56,788 nt of DNA from assembly GCA_902802985.1 (NCBI GenBank), contig CADCOE010000067.1:1-56788 (forward strand), read 5' to 3'. Below the pieces are notes generated by a model, which was not told the origin of the DNA, made no database searches, and saw only the letters and a list, made by a program, of their open reading frames with translations. The position numbers and the translations under genes were made by a program. Source of the stretch: an uncultured Ruminococcus sp. (GTDB lineage Bacteria; Bacillota; Clostridia; Oscillospirales; Acutalibacteraceae). Below, one piece after another: positions 6,798-15,906 of this stretch; the first letter of the stretch is position 1; each line of letters opens with the position of its first letter.

Positions 6798-9005
6798 ATG
6801 GAGGAAAAGGAACTATTACAGCTGTGCGGTACGGTAGAGGAAATTATTTATCGAAATGAAAATAATGGCTATTCGGTACTGACAATGCTGTGCGATGGCA
6901 TTCATGCGACAGCCGTCGGTATGATGACAGATGTTAACATAGGAGATGAGCTGAAGCTTGTTGGCAACTGGAGAACACATATCAGCTATGGGGAGCAGTT
7001 TTCATTTGAATATTACGAGTATCATATGCCGTCTACTTCGGCAAGTATTTTGAAATATTTGTCCTCGGGAGTGGTAAAAGGAATAGGGCGAGCTACGGCA
7101 AAAAGATTGGTGGAAGCATTTGGCGAAAATACACTGGAAGTAATGCAGAATGAACCCGAGCGGCTGGAAAAAGTGAAGGGAATATCTCACGATAAAGCAC
7201 AGAGCATATCTGCGGAGATAAGAAAGATGTTTGGCATGCGGGAGGTAATGCTGTATCTGGAAAAATATCATATTTCTGCTATGGAAGCGGTCAGAATATG
7301 GAAAAAATTAGGAGCGGAAACGATCAACGCTATCGAATGCAATCCTTATATTCTGTGTTCGGTCGGAGTGGATGTGTCCTTCGAGAGAGCAGACTTGATA
7401 GCGGCATCTCTCGAACGACCTTCGGACGATATATGTCGTATACGGGCAGGAATTGTGTATATCATTACTTATAATTCCGGCAACGGGCACACGTGCCTGC
7501 CTAAAGAAAAATTGATTGCTGTGACCGCAAGGTATCTTAAACTAACACAGGAAAATATTGCGGATGCCGTAGCACAGATGATAATGGACGGAAGTCTTGC
7601 AGCTGATTGTTGGGAGGAAAAAGAATTTATTTTTCTTCCGGAACTCTACAGAAGTGAAACTTATGCCGCAGAGCGTTTACAGATGATGCTGCAGTTTCCT
7701 CCGGAAAGAATAACAGGAGTAGAATATGCACTGGATATGTTCGAAAAGAAACAAAAAATCAAGTATGCCGAACTGCAGCGAAAAGCGATCCTACAAGCGT
7801 TATCGGGCGGATTGCTGATCTTGACCGGCGGTCCGGGTACGGGTAAAACAACTACTCTGAATGCCATCATTGAACTGTATCGCCAAAGCGGTATGAAGGT
7901 AGCGTTAGCGGCACCTACAGGAAGAGCCGCACAGCGTATGTCAGAGGTGACAGGACAAGAAGCAAAGACGATACACCGATTGTTGGAGGTAGAATGGGAT
8001 AAAAATGACAATCCCGTTTTTAAAAGAAACGAGAAAAATCTTCTTGATTGTGATGCCCTTGTTTTGGATGAGCTATCAATGGTAGACGTTTCTGTATTCG
8101 AGGGAGTGATGCGTGCATTGCCGCTGGGCAGCCGATTGATTATGGTAGGTGACAGCGACCAGCTGCCGTCGGTAGGGGCAGGTAATGTATTGGGGGATTT
8201 GATTGCTTCGGGAACGATCCCCGTGGTGCAGCTGACAGAAATATTCCGTCAATCAATGCAAAGTCTTATCGTTACCAACGCCCATAAGATCGTACACGGA
8301 GAAATGCCCGAAATACAGCGTACAGACAGCGATTTTTTCTTTATGGCGTGTGACAATAAGGAAAGGATCGCATCGACGATCGTTGACTTGTGCAGCACCC
8401 GACTGCCCAATACTTACGGTTATTCTCCTTTTGAAAATATACAGGTGCTTTGTCCCGGAAGAAAGGGAGAGCTGGGGGTGGCAGAGTTAAATAAGAAGCT
8501 GCAGGACACACTTAATCCGTCACAGGGAAATCAATATGAGCTGCCGATGGCACTTTATACTTTCCATTTGGGAGATAAGGTAATGCAAACAAAGAACAAT
8601 TATGATCTGCTTTGGGAGAAAGATGACGGTACGGAGGGTGCTGGTATATTTAATGGAGATATAGGTGTTATCGTGGACATCAATCGTTCCGCTAAAACGG
8701 CAACCATTCGTTATGATGATAAATTTGTGGTGTACAATTCGGAAGCGATGCTTCAGCTGGAACTGGCATATGCTACTACTGTACATAAAAGTCAGGGCAA
8801 CGAGTTTGAAGCAGTTATTATGCCGATGTACTACGGTCCTGCACAGCTTTATTACAGAAATTTGTTGTATACGGCGGTTACCAGAGCCAAAAAGATATTG
8901 ATATTGGTGGGCAATGTATCCACTCTGAAAACAATGGTGGATAATAATAAAAAAACACTGCGGTATTCAGGACTTGCTGCTTTTCTGAAACGAGGTTCCT
9001 TATGA
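6798..9005 (+). CDS. recD2: RecD2-type ATP-dependent DNA helicase
   Basis: A superfamily 1B 5'-3' helicase. RecD2 proteins act in DNA repair and replication-fork maintenance, apart from RecBCD. The N-terminal OB-like domain (LCGTVEEIIYRNENNGYSV) and helix-hairpin-helix region precede Walker A GGPGTGKTTT (about residues 343-352), Walker B VLDELSMVD, GDSDQLPSVG and the C-terminal TVHKSQGNEF motif. 735 aa is typical. The frame is open from 6690, but AAGGTGG at 6785-6791 and the promoter point to ATG 6798. It overlaps comF by 4 bases (ATGA), so the two are translationally coupled. Confidence 0.95.
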   Translation: MEEKELLQLCGTVEEIIYRNENNGYSVLTMLCDGIHATAVGMMTDVNIGDELKLVGNWRTHISYGEQFSFEYYEYHMPSTSASILKYLSSGVVKGIGRATAKRLVEAFGENTLEVMQNEPERLEKVKGISHDKAQSISAEIRKMFGMREVMLYLEKYHISAMEAVRIWKKLGAETINAIECNPYILCSVGVDVSFERADLIAASLERPSDDICRIRAGIVYIITYNSGNGHTCLPKEKLIAVTARYLKLTQENIADAVAQMIMDGSLAADCWEEKEFIFLPELYRSETYAAERLQMMLQFPPERITGVEYALDMFEKKQKIKYAELQRKAILQALSGGLLILTGGPGTGKTTTLNAIIELYRQSGMKVALAAPTGRAAQRMSEVTGQEAKTIHRLLEVEWDKNDNPVFKRNEKNLLDCDALVLDELSMVDVSVFEGVMRALPLGSRLIMVGDSDQLPSVGAGNVLGDLIASGTIPVVQLTEIFRQSMQSLIVTNAHKIVHGEMPEIQRTDSDFFFMACDNKERIASTIVDLCSTRLPNTYGYSPFENIQVLCPGRKGELGVAELNKKLQDTLNPSQGNQYELPMALYTFHLGDKVMQTKNNYDLLWEKDDGTEGAGIFNGDIGVIVDINRSAKTATIRYDDKFVVYNSEAMLQLELAYATTVHKSQGNEFEAVIMPMYYGPAQLYYRNLLYTAVTRAKKILILVGNVSTLKTMVDNNKKTLRYSGLAAFLKRGSL

Positions 9006-9679
9006 AAGAATGGCTGCTTTCTTTTTTCTTTCCTCCGAAATGTCCCTACTGTTTGAAATGGATCGATTATCGAAAAACCGAGTGCGATGAATGTTTGGCA
9101 GCATTCAAGGGATATGCTTATGAAAAACATACGCCTACCGATGAACTATGTGTGGCACCATTTCTTTATAAAGATCGTATTCGTGAGGCAATTATCCGAT
9201 ACAAATTCAACGGACATAAAAATTACTGCAAAAGCTTTGGAAAGATGATTGCCTATACAATCAGAGATACATATGGCATCGACAATTTTGATATGATCAC
9301 CTGCGTGCCGCTTTATTACGCACGGAAACGGTCAAGAGGCTATGACCAGGCAGAATTGTTGGCACAAAGAGCAGCATTGCTGCTTGCGAAACCTTATGAG
9401 CCGCTTCTCGATAAAGTTAAAAATAATCTGGAACAACATAATTTAAACTCCGAAGAAAGAAAAGACAATGTGATAGGAGTATATTCTGCTTTGGACAGGG
9501 AAAAGGTAAATAATAAACGAATATTGATTATTGATGATGTTATCACAACCGGTGCTACAATATCGGAATGCTGTAAGTCATTGAGGGAAGCGGGAGCCAA
9601 AAAAGTCATTTGTGCTTCCATTGCGATTGCAGGACAGAGTGAAATCATCATTACCAAAAATGGGCAACGATTTTGTTGA
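9002..9679 (+). CDS. comF: ComF-family phosphoribosyltransferase-like protein
   Basis: 225 aa. The N-terminal CPYC...CDEC zinc-ribbon-like pairs and the C-terminal PRTase motif LIIDDVITTGAT match ComF/GntX. In competent bacteria ComF helps import or process transforming DNA. In others the role is unclear, although the family is widely conserved. It starts inside the end of recD2 (ATGA overlap), so both are likely read together. A ComEA-like gene follows two genes downstream, but no comEC or comGA is in view. Confidence 0.88.
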   Translation: MKEWLLSFFFPPKCPYCLKWIDYRKTECDECLAAFKGYAYEKHTPTDELCVAPFLYKDRIREAIIRYKFNGHKNYCKSFGKMIAYTIRDTYGIDNFDMITCVPLYYARKRSRGYDQAELLAQRAALLLAKPYEPLLDKVKNNLEQHNLNSEERKDNVIGVYSALDREKVNNKRILIIDDVITTGATISECCKSLREAGAKKVICASIAIAGQSEIIITKNGQRFC

Positions 9680-9705
9680 CAGCAGTTTGTAAGGGACAAA
9701 GGATA

Positions 9706-9734
9706 TTGTACCGCAATGCAAAACGTGGTATAAT
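9706..9734 (+). promoter_or_regulatory. Promoter of the mreB-like gene
   Basis: TTGTAC (9706-9711), 17-bp spacer, TATAAT (9729-9734) with an upstream TGG giving an extended -10. Confidence 0.7.
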
Positions 9735-9766
9735 AAAGTGCGATAAAAAGAAAGAAGGTGTTGAAT

Positions 9767-10786
9767 TTGGGACTTGATGTCGCTATTGATCTGGGAACAT
9801 CTCGTACAAGAATTTTTCTGCATAATAAAGGAATTGTTGTTGACGAGCCGTCGGTGATTGCGGTCAATCTTGAAAATGAAAGCATTGTGGCTGTAGGACA
9901 GCCTGCTTATCTGATGCTTGGACGAACTTCTGCCAGAATGGATGTGGTATATCCGCTCAGCGGAGGGGTTATTTCAGATTTTGGACTGGCAGAAGCGATG
10001 GTTTCCATTCTGCTGAAAAATGTGGTTTCTTCCAAAATTGGTATGCCTCGTGCCGTTGCTTGTGTACCGGGTGAGATCACAGAAGTGGAAAAGCGTGCAG
10101 TGGTCAACGCTGTCAGTGGGGCAGGTATCCGCAGAGTCTGCCTGATCGAAGAACCGGTGGCGGCTGCTATCGGCGCCGGCGTTGATATAGAAAGTCCGCA
10201 CGGAGCATTTGTGGTTGATATTGGCGGCGGTACAACGGATATGGCAGTTATTTCTCTTGGCGGAATTGCGGTTTCCCGTACGATCAAGTATGCAGGAAAC
10301 GTAATGGATGATGAAATTATCAAGTATGTACGCAGACGATATAATATGCTCATCGGCAAACGTACCGCAGAACAGGCCAAAATGAATATCGGCTGTGTTG
10401 TGCCGGGGGTCATTGAAGGAACTTATAGAATTAAGGGCAGAAATTTGGTGACAGGTATGCCGATGTGGGTAGACCTTAACGCTGATGAAATGATAGAGCC
10501 GCTTGCAGAGCCGGCACAGATTATTGTTGACAATATACAGGATATATTAGAAGAAACGCCTCCTGAACTAACGGGTGATATTTACAATGATGGCATCATA
10601 CTGACGGGAGGCGGTGCACAGTTGGCAGGATTGGCGGCACTGATCAAAAATGTTACCAACCTCAATGTGCGAATTGCGGATAATCCTTCCTGTTGTGTTG
10701 TCAATGGCTGTGGTGCCGCTATTAAATACATTGACCGTTTGAACAAGCCCGATGGCGGAGTCAATCCGATCACCGATCAGTATTGA
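9767..10786 (+). CDS. MreB/Mbl-family actin-like shape protein
   Basis: Bacterial actin that forms membrane-associated filaments guiding lateral wall synthesis. Actin-fold nucleotide motifs are present: phosphate-1 AIDLGTSRTRIF, phosphate-2 VVDIGGGTTDMAVISLGG and the adenosine motif GIILTGGGAQLAGL. At about 339 aa it is MreB-sized. GTG 9758 lies inside AAGGTG (9755-9760), so TTG at 9767 with 6-nt spacing is the likely start. No mreC or mreD follows, so this is probably a stand-alone paralogue (Mbl/MreBH type) rather than the mreBCD operon copy. That is inferred from context. Confidence 0.88.
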   Translation: MGLDVAIDLGTSRTRIFLHNKGIVVDEPSVIAVNLENESIVAVGQPAYLMLGRTSARMDVVYPLSGGVISDFGLAEAMVSILLKNVVSSKIGMPRAVACVPGEITEVEKRAVVNAVSGAGIRRVCLIEEPVAAAIGAGVDIESPHGAFVVDIGGGTTDMAVISLGGIAVSRTIKYAGNVMDDEIIKYVRRRYNMLIGKRTAEQAKMNIGCVVPGVIEGTYRIKGRNLVTGMPMWVDLNADEMIEPLAEPAQIIVDNIQDILEETPPELTGDIYNDGIILTGGGAQLAGLAALIKNVTNLNVRIADNPSCCVVNGCGAAIKYIDRLNKPDGGVNPITDQY

Positions 10787-10788
10787 TT

Positions 10789-11148
10789 ATGGTTCGCTTT
10801 ACGGAAGAGCCTGTCAGGCTGCTGATTATTGGCGGATTGGTAATAGCAGCTGTACTGATATGGTACAACTGCTGCTATTATTCTGAAGCGCAGGAAATTG
10901 TTTTTGTGAAGGAAGCAGCGTCTGTTATTGAAAGTTCTGGTGAAGCTTCCTATTCAGGAAAAATCAATATTAATACTGCAACCAAGGAACAGCTTGCCGA
11001 ATTGGAAGTGATAGGCGATAAACTCGCGCAAAAAATCATTGATGTACGCAATCAAAAGGGCAGTTTTCGATCGGTGGACGAACTGACAGAAGTCAGTGGT
11101 ATCGGCAAAGAAAAATTCGCCAAAATAAAAAACAGTGTAACCGTATAA
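10789..11148 (+). CDS. ComEA-like helix-hairpin-helix DNA-binding protein
   Basis: 119 aa. One N-terminal membrane helix (about residues 9-26), a short linker, then a C-terminal double helix-hairpin-helix: KININTATKEQLAELEVIGD and SVDELTEVSGIGKEKF. This is the ComEA layout, in which a membrane-anchored protein binds incoming double-stranded DNA outside the membrane. The frame is open from a TTG at 10783 overlapping the mreB stop; ATG 10789 seems likelier, but no clear SD is visible and translation may be coupled to mreB. No signature beyond HhH distinguishes uptake from another DNA-binding role. Confidence 0.82.
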   Translation: MVRFTEEPVRLLIIGGLVIAAVLIWYNCCYYSEAQEIVFVKEAASVIESSGEASYSGKININTATKEQLAELEVIGDKLAQKIIDVRNQKGSFRSVDELTEVSGIGKEKFAKIKNSVTV

Positions 11149-11153
11149 ATATA

Positions 11154-11189
11154 AAAACACGGAAAGGATCCTGTTCCTTTCCGTGTTTT
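11154..11189 (+). terminator. Bidirectional terminator after the ComEA-like gene
   Basis: A 15-bp stem (11154-11168 with 11175-11189) ending in T-rich sequence on both strands. It sits between converging genes. Confidence 0.82.
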
Positions 11190-11234
11190 GTTGTACGCAT
11201 AGTAAAATAGTAGGCAATATCGCACCGGACAGCT

Positions 11235-11891
11235 TTAAAGTTTGATGTAAATTCCGCCAAAGTTGTATTCACCGTAATTGGCAAGACAATAAAGGATTAT
11301 CGAAATTCGCAGAACGATGATCGCAATGGCAACCAGATTGATCGTGACAGATAATCTGCCGATCGTCTTTTCATTTTTATCAGCAGTTCGCCTGATCCGT
11401 TTGTAGGAGACTTTTCTCAGGATCACACTGATCATAATGATGATGAATGGCAGAATGAACAGTTCAAAGCTGAGGAGCAATGCAAATCCGGACACCAAAA
11501 TAGCAGCCAATCCGATCATAGCAGCCTGACCTTCATTGTCATCAAACAGCTTGGGAGGAGAGTGGTGATAAGCCGTATCATTTTGTACATCGGTGTTATA
11601 GTACGAAGATGGACGAGAATGGTCAATCAGCAGCGGAAGGCTATTGTCGGGATCCTTGGAAAGAACAGCCACATTTTGTTCGTTGGTGTTGTAGTACGAA
11701 GATGGATGGGAGTTATCAATCAGCAGCGGAAGGTTATTGTACGGTTCCTCAGAAGGAGCAGCGGTCTTTTGTTCATTAGGGTCTAATGAGAGAATATCTT
11801 CTTGCTGCATATTAATGTGTGGATCATTTTTGATAAAGCTGTCTTCCGGGAAAACTTCATCAAATGATTTAAAGGAGTAGTTATTTTTCAT
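11235..11891 (-). CDS. Uncharacterised membrane protein with two 31-residue tandem repeats
   Basis: 218 aa, function not recognised. Residues 39-69 and 70-100 are two copies of a 31-residue unit sharing NEQ, LPLLID and PSSYYNT, and a third copy seems to begin (DVQND). The N-terminal part is otherwise polar and acidic. It is followed by two close hydrophobic segments (about 123-158) and a third (about 182-205). It lies 21 bp downstream of another small membrane protein gene on the same strand and is probably co-transcribed with it. SD is weak (AGGG). Confidence 0.65.
   Translation of the reverse strand: MKNNYSFKSFDEVFPEDSFIKNDPHINMQQEDILSLDPNEQKTAAPSEEPYNNLPLLIDNSHPSSYYNTNEQNVAVLSKDPDNSLPLLIDHSRPSSYYNTDVQNDTAYHHSPPKLFDDNEGQAAMIGLAAILVSGFALLLSFELFILPFIIIMISVILRKVSYKRIRRTADKNEKTIGRLSVTINLVAIAIIVLRISIILYCLANYGEYNFGGIYIKL
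11592..11777 (-). repeat. Two tandem 93-bp in-frame repeats
   Basis: The DNA coding for the two 31-residue units. The copies differ mostly at scattered positions and keep the frame. This looks like an older duplication rather than a recent one. Confidence 0.75.
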
Positions 11892-11912
11892 TTTATATAC
11901 CCTATTATGTTA

Positions 11913-12314
11913 TTATTTGGTGATGGAAATGATGCAAAAAGCCAAAAAGATAACATACATTGAAAGAGAAATAATTCCGCAGATAAAGCCAACTCTTGCT
12001 TTGGTGGACTGAGGCAGCCCCACGGAATGAGATTTACCGGCAGAGGTGCGTGAAAGCACAATGGCAACTACGGAGCCGACGGAACCTATAAAAGAAAAGA
12101 AGAGTGCAATACTGCATATGCCGAATATCATACTTGCCGTTGCTGCGCTTTTTCCGGGATCATTGGTGGCATATGGTTCATAAAGAAAGTTTTCAGCAGG
12201 ATAGGGTGACGGTATATCATCGGCAGGATACGATGTATATTCACCGGACGGGATCGGTGGTGAACAAGGCAGCTGTGATCCTTGTATATTTTGGTTATAA
12301 TCGTTATTATTCAT
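11913..12314 (-). CDS. DUF4190-like small membrane protein with proline-rich N-terminus
   Basis: 133 aa. An Asn/Pro/Tyr-rich N-terminal half (about residues 1-50, with repeated YPA segments) precedes two membrane helices separated by a short loop. GKSAATASMIFGICSI, followed later by KARVGFICGIISL, fits DUF4190-type proteins, where each helix begins with a small-residue/Gly motif. The function is unknown. The start has AAGGGGGA upstream and a strong promoter (12349-12377). It is probably first in a two-gene unit with the gene at 11235-11891. Confidence 0.7.
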   Translation of the reverse strand: MNNNDYNQNIQGSQLPCSPPIPSGEYTSYPADDIPSPYPAENFLYEPYATNDPGKSAATASMIFGICSIALFFSFIGSVGSVVAIVLSRTSAGKSHSVGLPQSTKARVGFICGIISLSMYVIFLAFCIISITK

Positions 12315-12348
12315 ATGGACAGTCCCCCTTCAATATCTTATTACCAAA

Positions 12349-12377
12349 AGTTTATCATACCGTTTTTTGCTTGTCAA
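12349..12377 (-). promoter_or_regulatory. Promoter of the two small membrane protein genes
   Basis: Minus strand: TTGACA (12377-12372), 17-bp spacer, TAAACT (12354-12349). Confidence 0.75.
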
Positions 12378-12426
12378 TCAAAATTTTCTTCAGTGAACCG
12401 ATGATGTTTTTGCGGAAAGTTAACAG

Positions 12427-12455
12427 TTGCAATCGGACGCTGATTGGAATATAAT
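12427..12455 (+). promoter_or_regulatory. Promoter of the HAD phosphatase gene
   Basis: TTGCAA (12427-12432), 17-bp spacer, TATAAT (12450-12455). It rules out the TTG at 12455 as a start, because that lies in the -10 region. Confidence 0.7.
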
Positions 12456-12478
12456 TGACGATAGAAAGAGGTGGAACG

Positions 12479-13159
12479 ATGCGATTTACGACAATATTGA
12501 TGGATGCGGATGATACCATATTTGATTTTCCCGTGTGCGAATATGGTGCATTGAAGGCAACTCTCGTACAAGCAGGATATGAGGTTAATGACGAAATATA
12601 CAGAAATTTCAGCAGTATTAATGATGCCTTATGGAAACAGTTTGAAATAAAAAAGATTACCCGTGCGGAATTGAAAATACAACGCTTTCGGGAACTGATC
12701 AAAAGGTGTCTTGACGGGTTTGACAATGCTGAAATGTTGGCAGAATGTTATGTGACAGAATTGTCAAAACAAGCAGTGCTCATTGATGGAGCATATGAGT
12801 CGATACGCAGTATTAGCCGCTGCTGTGATATTTACGTCATTACCAACGGGATTTCCGCTGTTCAGCACGGTCGCTTTGACAGAAGCAAGGTGACGGAGTA
12901 TATCCGCAAAATTTATATTTCTGATGAAATTGGTATCCAAAAGCCCCAAAGGGAATTTTTTGATTATGTGCTTGATGATATTGGAGAAAAAGACAAATCA
13001 AACATTCTGGTGGTGGGGGACTCGCTTACCTCGGATATGCAGGGTGGAAAAAATGCCGCATTATTTACTTGCCTTTATGACCCGCAGCACAAAGTAGAAA
13101 TGCCTCATCCATTGTGTGATTTCAGGATCGATACACTGGACAGCATACTGACAATATGA
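12479..13159 (+). CDS. YjjG-like HAD family phosphatase (nucleotidase)
   Basis: 226 aa. HAD motif I is DADDTIFDF with the nucleophile Asp, motif II VITNG, and motif IV VVGDSLTSDMQGG. The helical cap and length match the YjjG/YfnB group, which removes phosphate from pyrimidine nucleotides including non-canonical ones. That substrate is known for relatives only. AAGAGGTGG precedes ATG 12479. It is followed closely by walJ and rlmH in the same direction, so probably leads a three-gene unit. Confidence 0.82.
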   Translation: MRFTTILMDADDTIFDFPVCEYGALKATLVQAGYEVNDEIYRNFSSINDALWKQFEIKKITRAELKIQRFRELIKRCLDGFDNAEMLAECYVTELSKQAVLIDGAYESIRSISRCCDIYVITNGISAVQHGRFDRSKVTEYIRKIYISDEIGIQKPQREFFDYVLDDIGEKDKSNILVVGDSLTSDMQGGKNAALFTCLYDPQHKVEMPHPLCDFRIDTLDSILTI

Positions 13160-13209
13160 GGAAAATCTGAATGACGGTTCAAAGCAGACAGAGAAAAAGG
13201 GGAAAGAAA

Positions 13210-14001
13210 ATGACAAGATTATGTCCGCTGTTCAGCGGAAGCTCAGGCAACAGTTATTACATAGGTACATCAGAAAACGGTGTCTTGATCGATGTCGGCA
13301 GAAGTGCCAGACAGATAGAAACAGCACTCAAAGAAAACGACCTTGATATTCACAATGTGAAGGCTATTTTTATTACGCACGAGCATAGTGACCATATACA
13401 AGGACTGCGTGTGCTTGCATCAAGACATCATATCAGGGTGTTTTCTTCTGTAGGTACTATAGAGGCACTGACGGAAAAAGACCTGATCAATGACAAGGTT
13501 GATATTGACGTGATTGATTCTGTCGGGGTAGAGGTCTGCGGAATGAAGATCACTCCCTTTCCTATCTCTCACGATTGCCGTGAGGGCTTCGGATATGTTG
13601 CGGAAAGTTCTGACGGACGCAGAACAGGTTTTGCAACAGATACAGGCTATATTTCAAAGGAGATGAAAACAGCGCTTCACGGCTGTGATACCGTTGTACT
13701 GGAATCAAATCACGATATTGGAATGCTCCAATGCGGGCTATATCCGTATATACTGAAAAGACGTATTTTGTCGGATATTGGCCATTTGTCGAATGAAACG
13801 GCGGCCGAATATGCGGCAGAACTGGTCAGAAACGGTACTACACGTATAGTACTGGCACATATCAGCCGTGAGAACAACATTCCTGAGTTGGCACTGCAAA
13901 CTTCATTGTGTACATTAGAACAAAACGGAATGAAACAAAATATTGATTTTATCTTGTCTGCCGCTCCTGTTGCCAATACGAGCGGTTCTATGATTTATTG
14001 A
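13210..14001 (+). CDS. walJ: WalJ/YycJ-like metallo-beta-lactamase-fold hydrolase
   Basis: 263 aa. The N-terminal LFSGSSGNSYYI and the metal-binding HEHSDH (as THEHSDHIQGL) identify the YycJ/WalJ group of MBL-fold proteins. A metal-site GHLSNETAAE follows near residue 190. In Firmicutes it usually sits after walRK and is linked to DNA mismatch repair or coordination of wall synthesis with division. Here walRK are absent, but rlmH follows, as it commonly does downstream in Bacillus. ATG 13171 is possible; ATG 13210 after AAAGGGGA gives the conserved N-terminus. Confidence 0.87.
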   Translation: MTRLCPLFSGSSGNSYYIGTSENGVLIDVGRSARQIETALKENDLDIHNVKAIFITHEHSDHIQGLRVLASRHHIRVFSSVGTIEALTEKDLINDKVDIDVIDSVGVEVCGMKITPFPISHDCREGFGYVAESSDGRRTGFATDTGYISKEMKTALHGCDTVVLESNHDIGMLQCGLYPYILKRRILSDIGHLSNETAAEYAAELVRNGTTRIVLAHISRENNIPELALQTSLCTLEQNGMKQNIDFILSAAPVANTSGSMIY

Positions 14002-14023
14002 ATATGAATATAGGAGAAAATTT

Positions 14024-14506
14024 ATGCTGAATGTTACGGTGATTTGTGTCGGCAGATTAAAAGAAAATTATTGGAAATCTGCCTGTGATGAATATGCCAA
14101 ACGAATGAAAACTTTTTGCAGCTTTTCAGTGGTGGAAGTCGATGAGGAAAAAATAGCCGAGCATCCGTCAGATGCACAAATCACCCGTACACTGGAAAAA
14201 GAGGGAGAGCGTATTCTTTCCAGAATTCCTAAAGGTGCTAAAGTGATCGCAATGTGTATAGAGGGGAAACAGAGAAGCTCCGAGCGGCTTGCCGCCGCAA
14301 TAGAGAACTATGCATTGGACGGATACAGTAATATTGTATTTGTGATAGGCGGTTCTTGGGGATTGTCAGATGAGGTGAAAGCAGCATCTTCGGAACGAAT
14401 GTCAATGTCATTGATGACATTTCCCCATCAGTTGGCACGGGTAATGTTGTGCGAGCAAATATACAGAGCCTTTCAAATCAATAATAATGGTAAATATCAC
14501 AAATAA
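14024..14506 (+). CDS. rlmH: 23S rRNA (pseudouridine-1915-N3)-methyltransferase RlmH
   Basis: 160 aa SPOUT-class methyltransferase that modifies helix 69 of 23S rRNA on assembled 70S ribosomes. The SAM-binding trefoil knot is seen as FVIGGSWGLSDEV and the C-terminal MTFPHQLARVMLCEQIYRA. It ends in KYHK, typical of RlmH. SD AGGAGAA precedes the ATG by a suitable distance. It lies 22 bp after walJ. Confidence 0.96.
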   Translation: MLNVTVICVGRLKENYWKSACDEYAKRMKTFCSFSVVEVDEEKIAEHPSDAQITRTLEKEGERILSRIPKGAKVIAMCIEGKQRSSERLAAAIENYALDGYSNIVFVIGGSWGLSDEVKAASSERMSMSLMTFPHQLARVMLCEQIYRAFQINNNGKYHK

Positions 14507-14592
14507 TAGAGGCAATTCGTTAGCAAATTAACTATTAAGGGGACGGAACAGTTGTATAAAATAACAAAATTTTAAAATTTTTTATTTTGACT

Positions 14593-14620
14593 TTTACAAA
14601 ATTGTGCAATATGATATAAT
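14593..14620 (+). promoter_or_regulatory. Promoter of the glucokinase gene
   Basis: TTTACA (14593-14598), 16-bp spacer, TATAAT (14615-14620) with TGA before it as an extended -10. A TTGACT at 14587 is too far away (22 bp) to be needed. Confidence 0.65.
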
Positions 14621-14658
14621 GTTACTAATGAACATTTATCTACAGGAGGAATTAGAAT

Positions 14659-15612
14659 ATGTATTATCTTGGTATCGACCTAGGCGGCACGAACATCGTA
14701 GCAGGTGTTGTTGACGAAGAGGGTAATATCATTGTAAAAGCAAGTTGTAAGACAAATGCTCCCCGTCCTAAGGAAGCTATTTGTGACGATATGGCAGCAG
14801 TGGCACTCAAAGCACTTGAAAGTGTCAATCTTACAAAAGATGATATAAACTTTGTCGGAATTGGAGCGCCTGGTGCGGTGAACGGTGCAACAGGTGTGAT
14901 CGAGTTTGCAAACAACTTTGGTTTTCATAATTGGGAAATCGTCACAATGATGAAGGAGCGTTTGGACATCGATATTTTTGTGGAAAATGATGCTAACGCA
15001 GCAGCATACGGTGAGTTTCTCGTAGGCGGAGCCAAAGATGCCAACGATGCTGTGGTTATCACACTCGGTACAGGCGTTGGCGGCGGTATTATCATTGATG
15101 GTATGATTTACAGCGGTTCCAATTATGCCGGTGCAGAACTGGGACATATGGTAATACAGCACGGAGGACGTCAGTGTACGTGCGGCAGAAAGGGTTGTTG
15201 GGAAGCCTATTCATCAGCAACCGGTCTGATCAATATGACCAAAGAAGCCGTTATGAACCCTTATAATAATAACTCTATTCTCACACAGAGTATACAGGGG
15301 GATATTGGTCGCATTACAGGACGTACAGCATTTGATGCAATGCGTCAGGGATGTCCTATTGGTAAGGCAATCGTAGACGCTTACATTAGTTATTTGGGTT
15401 GTGGTATTGTCAACATCATCAATATATTCCAGCCCGAGATCCTTTGCATCGGCGGTGGTGTCAGCAATCAGGGCAGCATTCTTATTGAACCGCTTCAGAA
15501 AATTGTGGAAACAGAGCGTTATACAAAACACAACCAACATCAGACCAAAGTATGCCTTGCTCAGCTTGGTAACGATGCTGGTTTGATTGGAGCTGCTTTC
15601 TTGGGTAAATAA
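14659..15612 (+). CDS. ROK-family glucokinase
   Basis: It phosphorylates glucose to glucose-6-phosphate with ATP. N-terminal phosphate loop YLGIDLGGTNIVAG, catalytic NDANAAAYGE, and the ROK zinc motif CTCGRKGCWEAYSS with its Cys residues; a preceding H (ELGHM) completes the zinc site. At 317 aa it matches GlcK-type ROK kinases, and it lacks the helix-turn-helix of NagC-type repressors. It is a single-gene unit with its own promoter and terminator. Glucose is the usual substrate, but another hexose cannot be excluded. Confidence 0.9.
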   Translation: MYYLGIDLGGTNIVAGVVDEEGNIIVKASCKTNAPRPKEAICDDMAAVALKALESVNLTKDDINFVGIGAPGAVNGATGVIEFANNFGFHNWEIVTMMKERLDIDIFVENDANAAAYGEFLVGGAKDANDAVVITLGTGVGGGIIIDGMIYSGSNYAGAELGHMVIQHGGRQCTCGRKGCWEAYSSATGLINMTKEAVMNPYNNNSILTQSIQGDIGRITGRTAFDAMRQGCPIGKAIVDAYISYLGCGIVNIINIFQPEILCIGGGVSNQGSILIEPLQKIVETERYTKHNQHQTKVCLAQLGNDAGLIGAAFLGK

Positions 15613-15688
15613 ATGAAGCCCATTTCCGTATGGCGGTTTTTCTGCTGTATTGAAAATAGAAGATGATTTTTGGGTAATATAGGATGTT

Positions 15689-15732
15689 CCACCCCGACAA
15701 GGCATTATTGGCTATGTCGGGGTGGATTTTTT
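15689..15732 (+). terminator. Terminator after glucokinase
   Basis: An 11-bp GC-rich stem (15689-15699 with 15715-15725) followed by six T. It lies about 75 bp past the stop. Confidence 0.85.
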
Positions 15733-15774
15733 GCGGTATCCATTTGGAATATCCAATGAAAACAGATACAAAAA

Positions 15775-15811
15775 GTCCCCGGATAAGTGAGAAAGGTACT
15801 TATCCGGGGAC
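15775..15811 (-). terminator. Terminator of the rpoBC operon
   Basis: A perfect 14-bp stem (15811-15798 with 15788-15775 on the minus strand), then TTTTT. It lies about 95 bp past the rpoC stop. Confidence 0.8.
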
Positions 15812-15906
15812 GGAACTATATACAAGTATCAGTAAAAGTGAATTTTTTCAAAAGTCGATCAGATAGGTTAATGGGAAACCCTCTGCTGCCGTCCATACGT
15901 TTGACA

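Noticed and set aside
14587..14620. Second 22-bp-spaced promoter like spoIIE, before glucokinase
   Set aside because: A better -35 (TTTACA) lies 16 bp from the same extended -10, so an unusual spacing is not needed.
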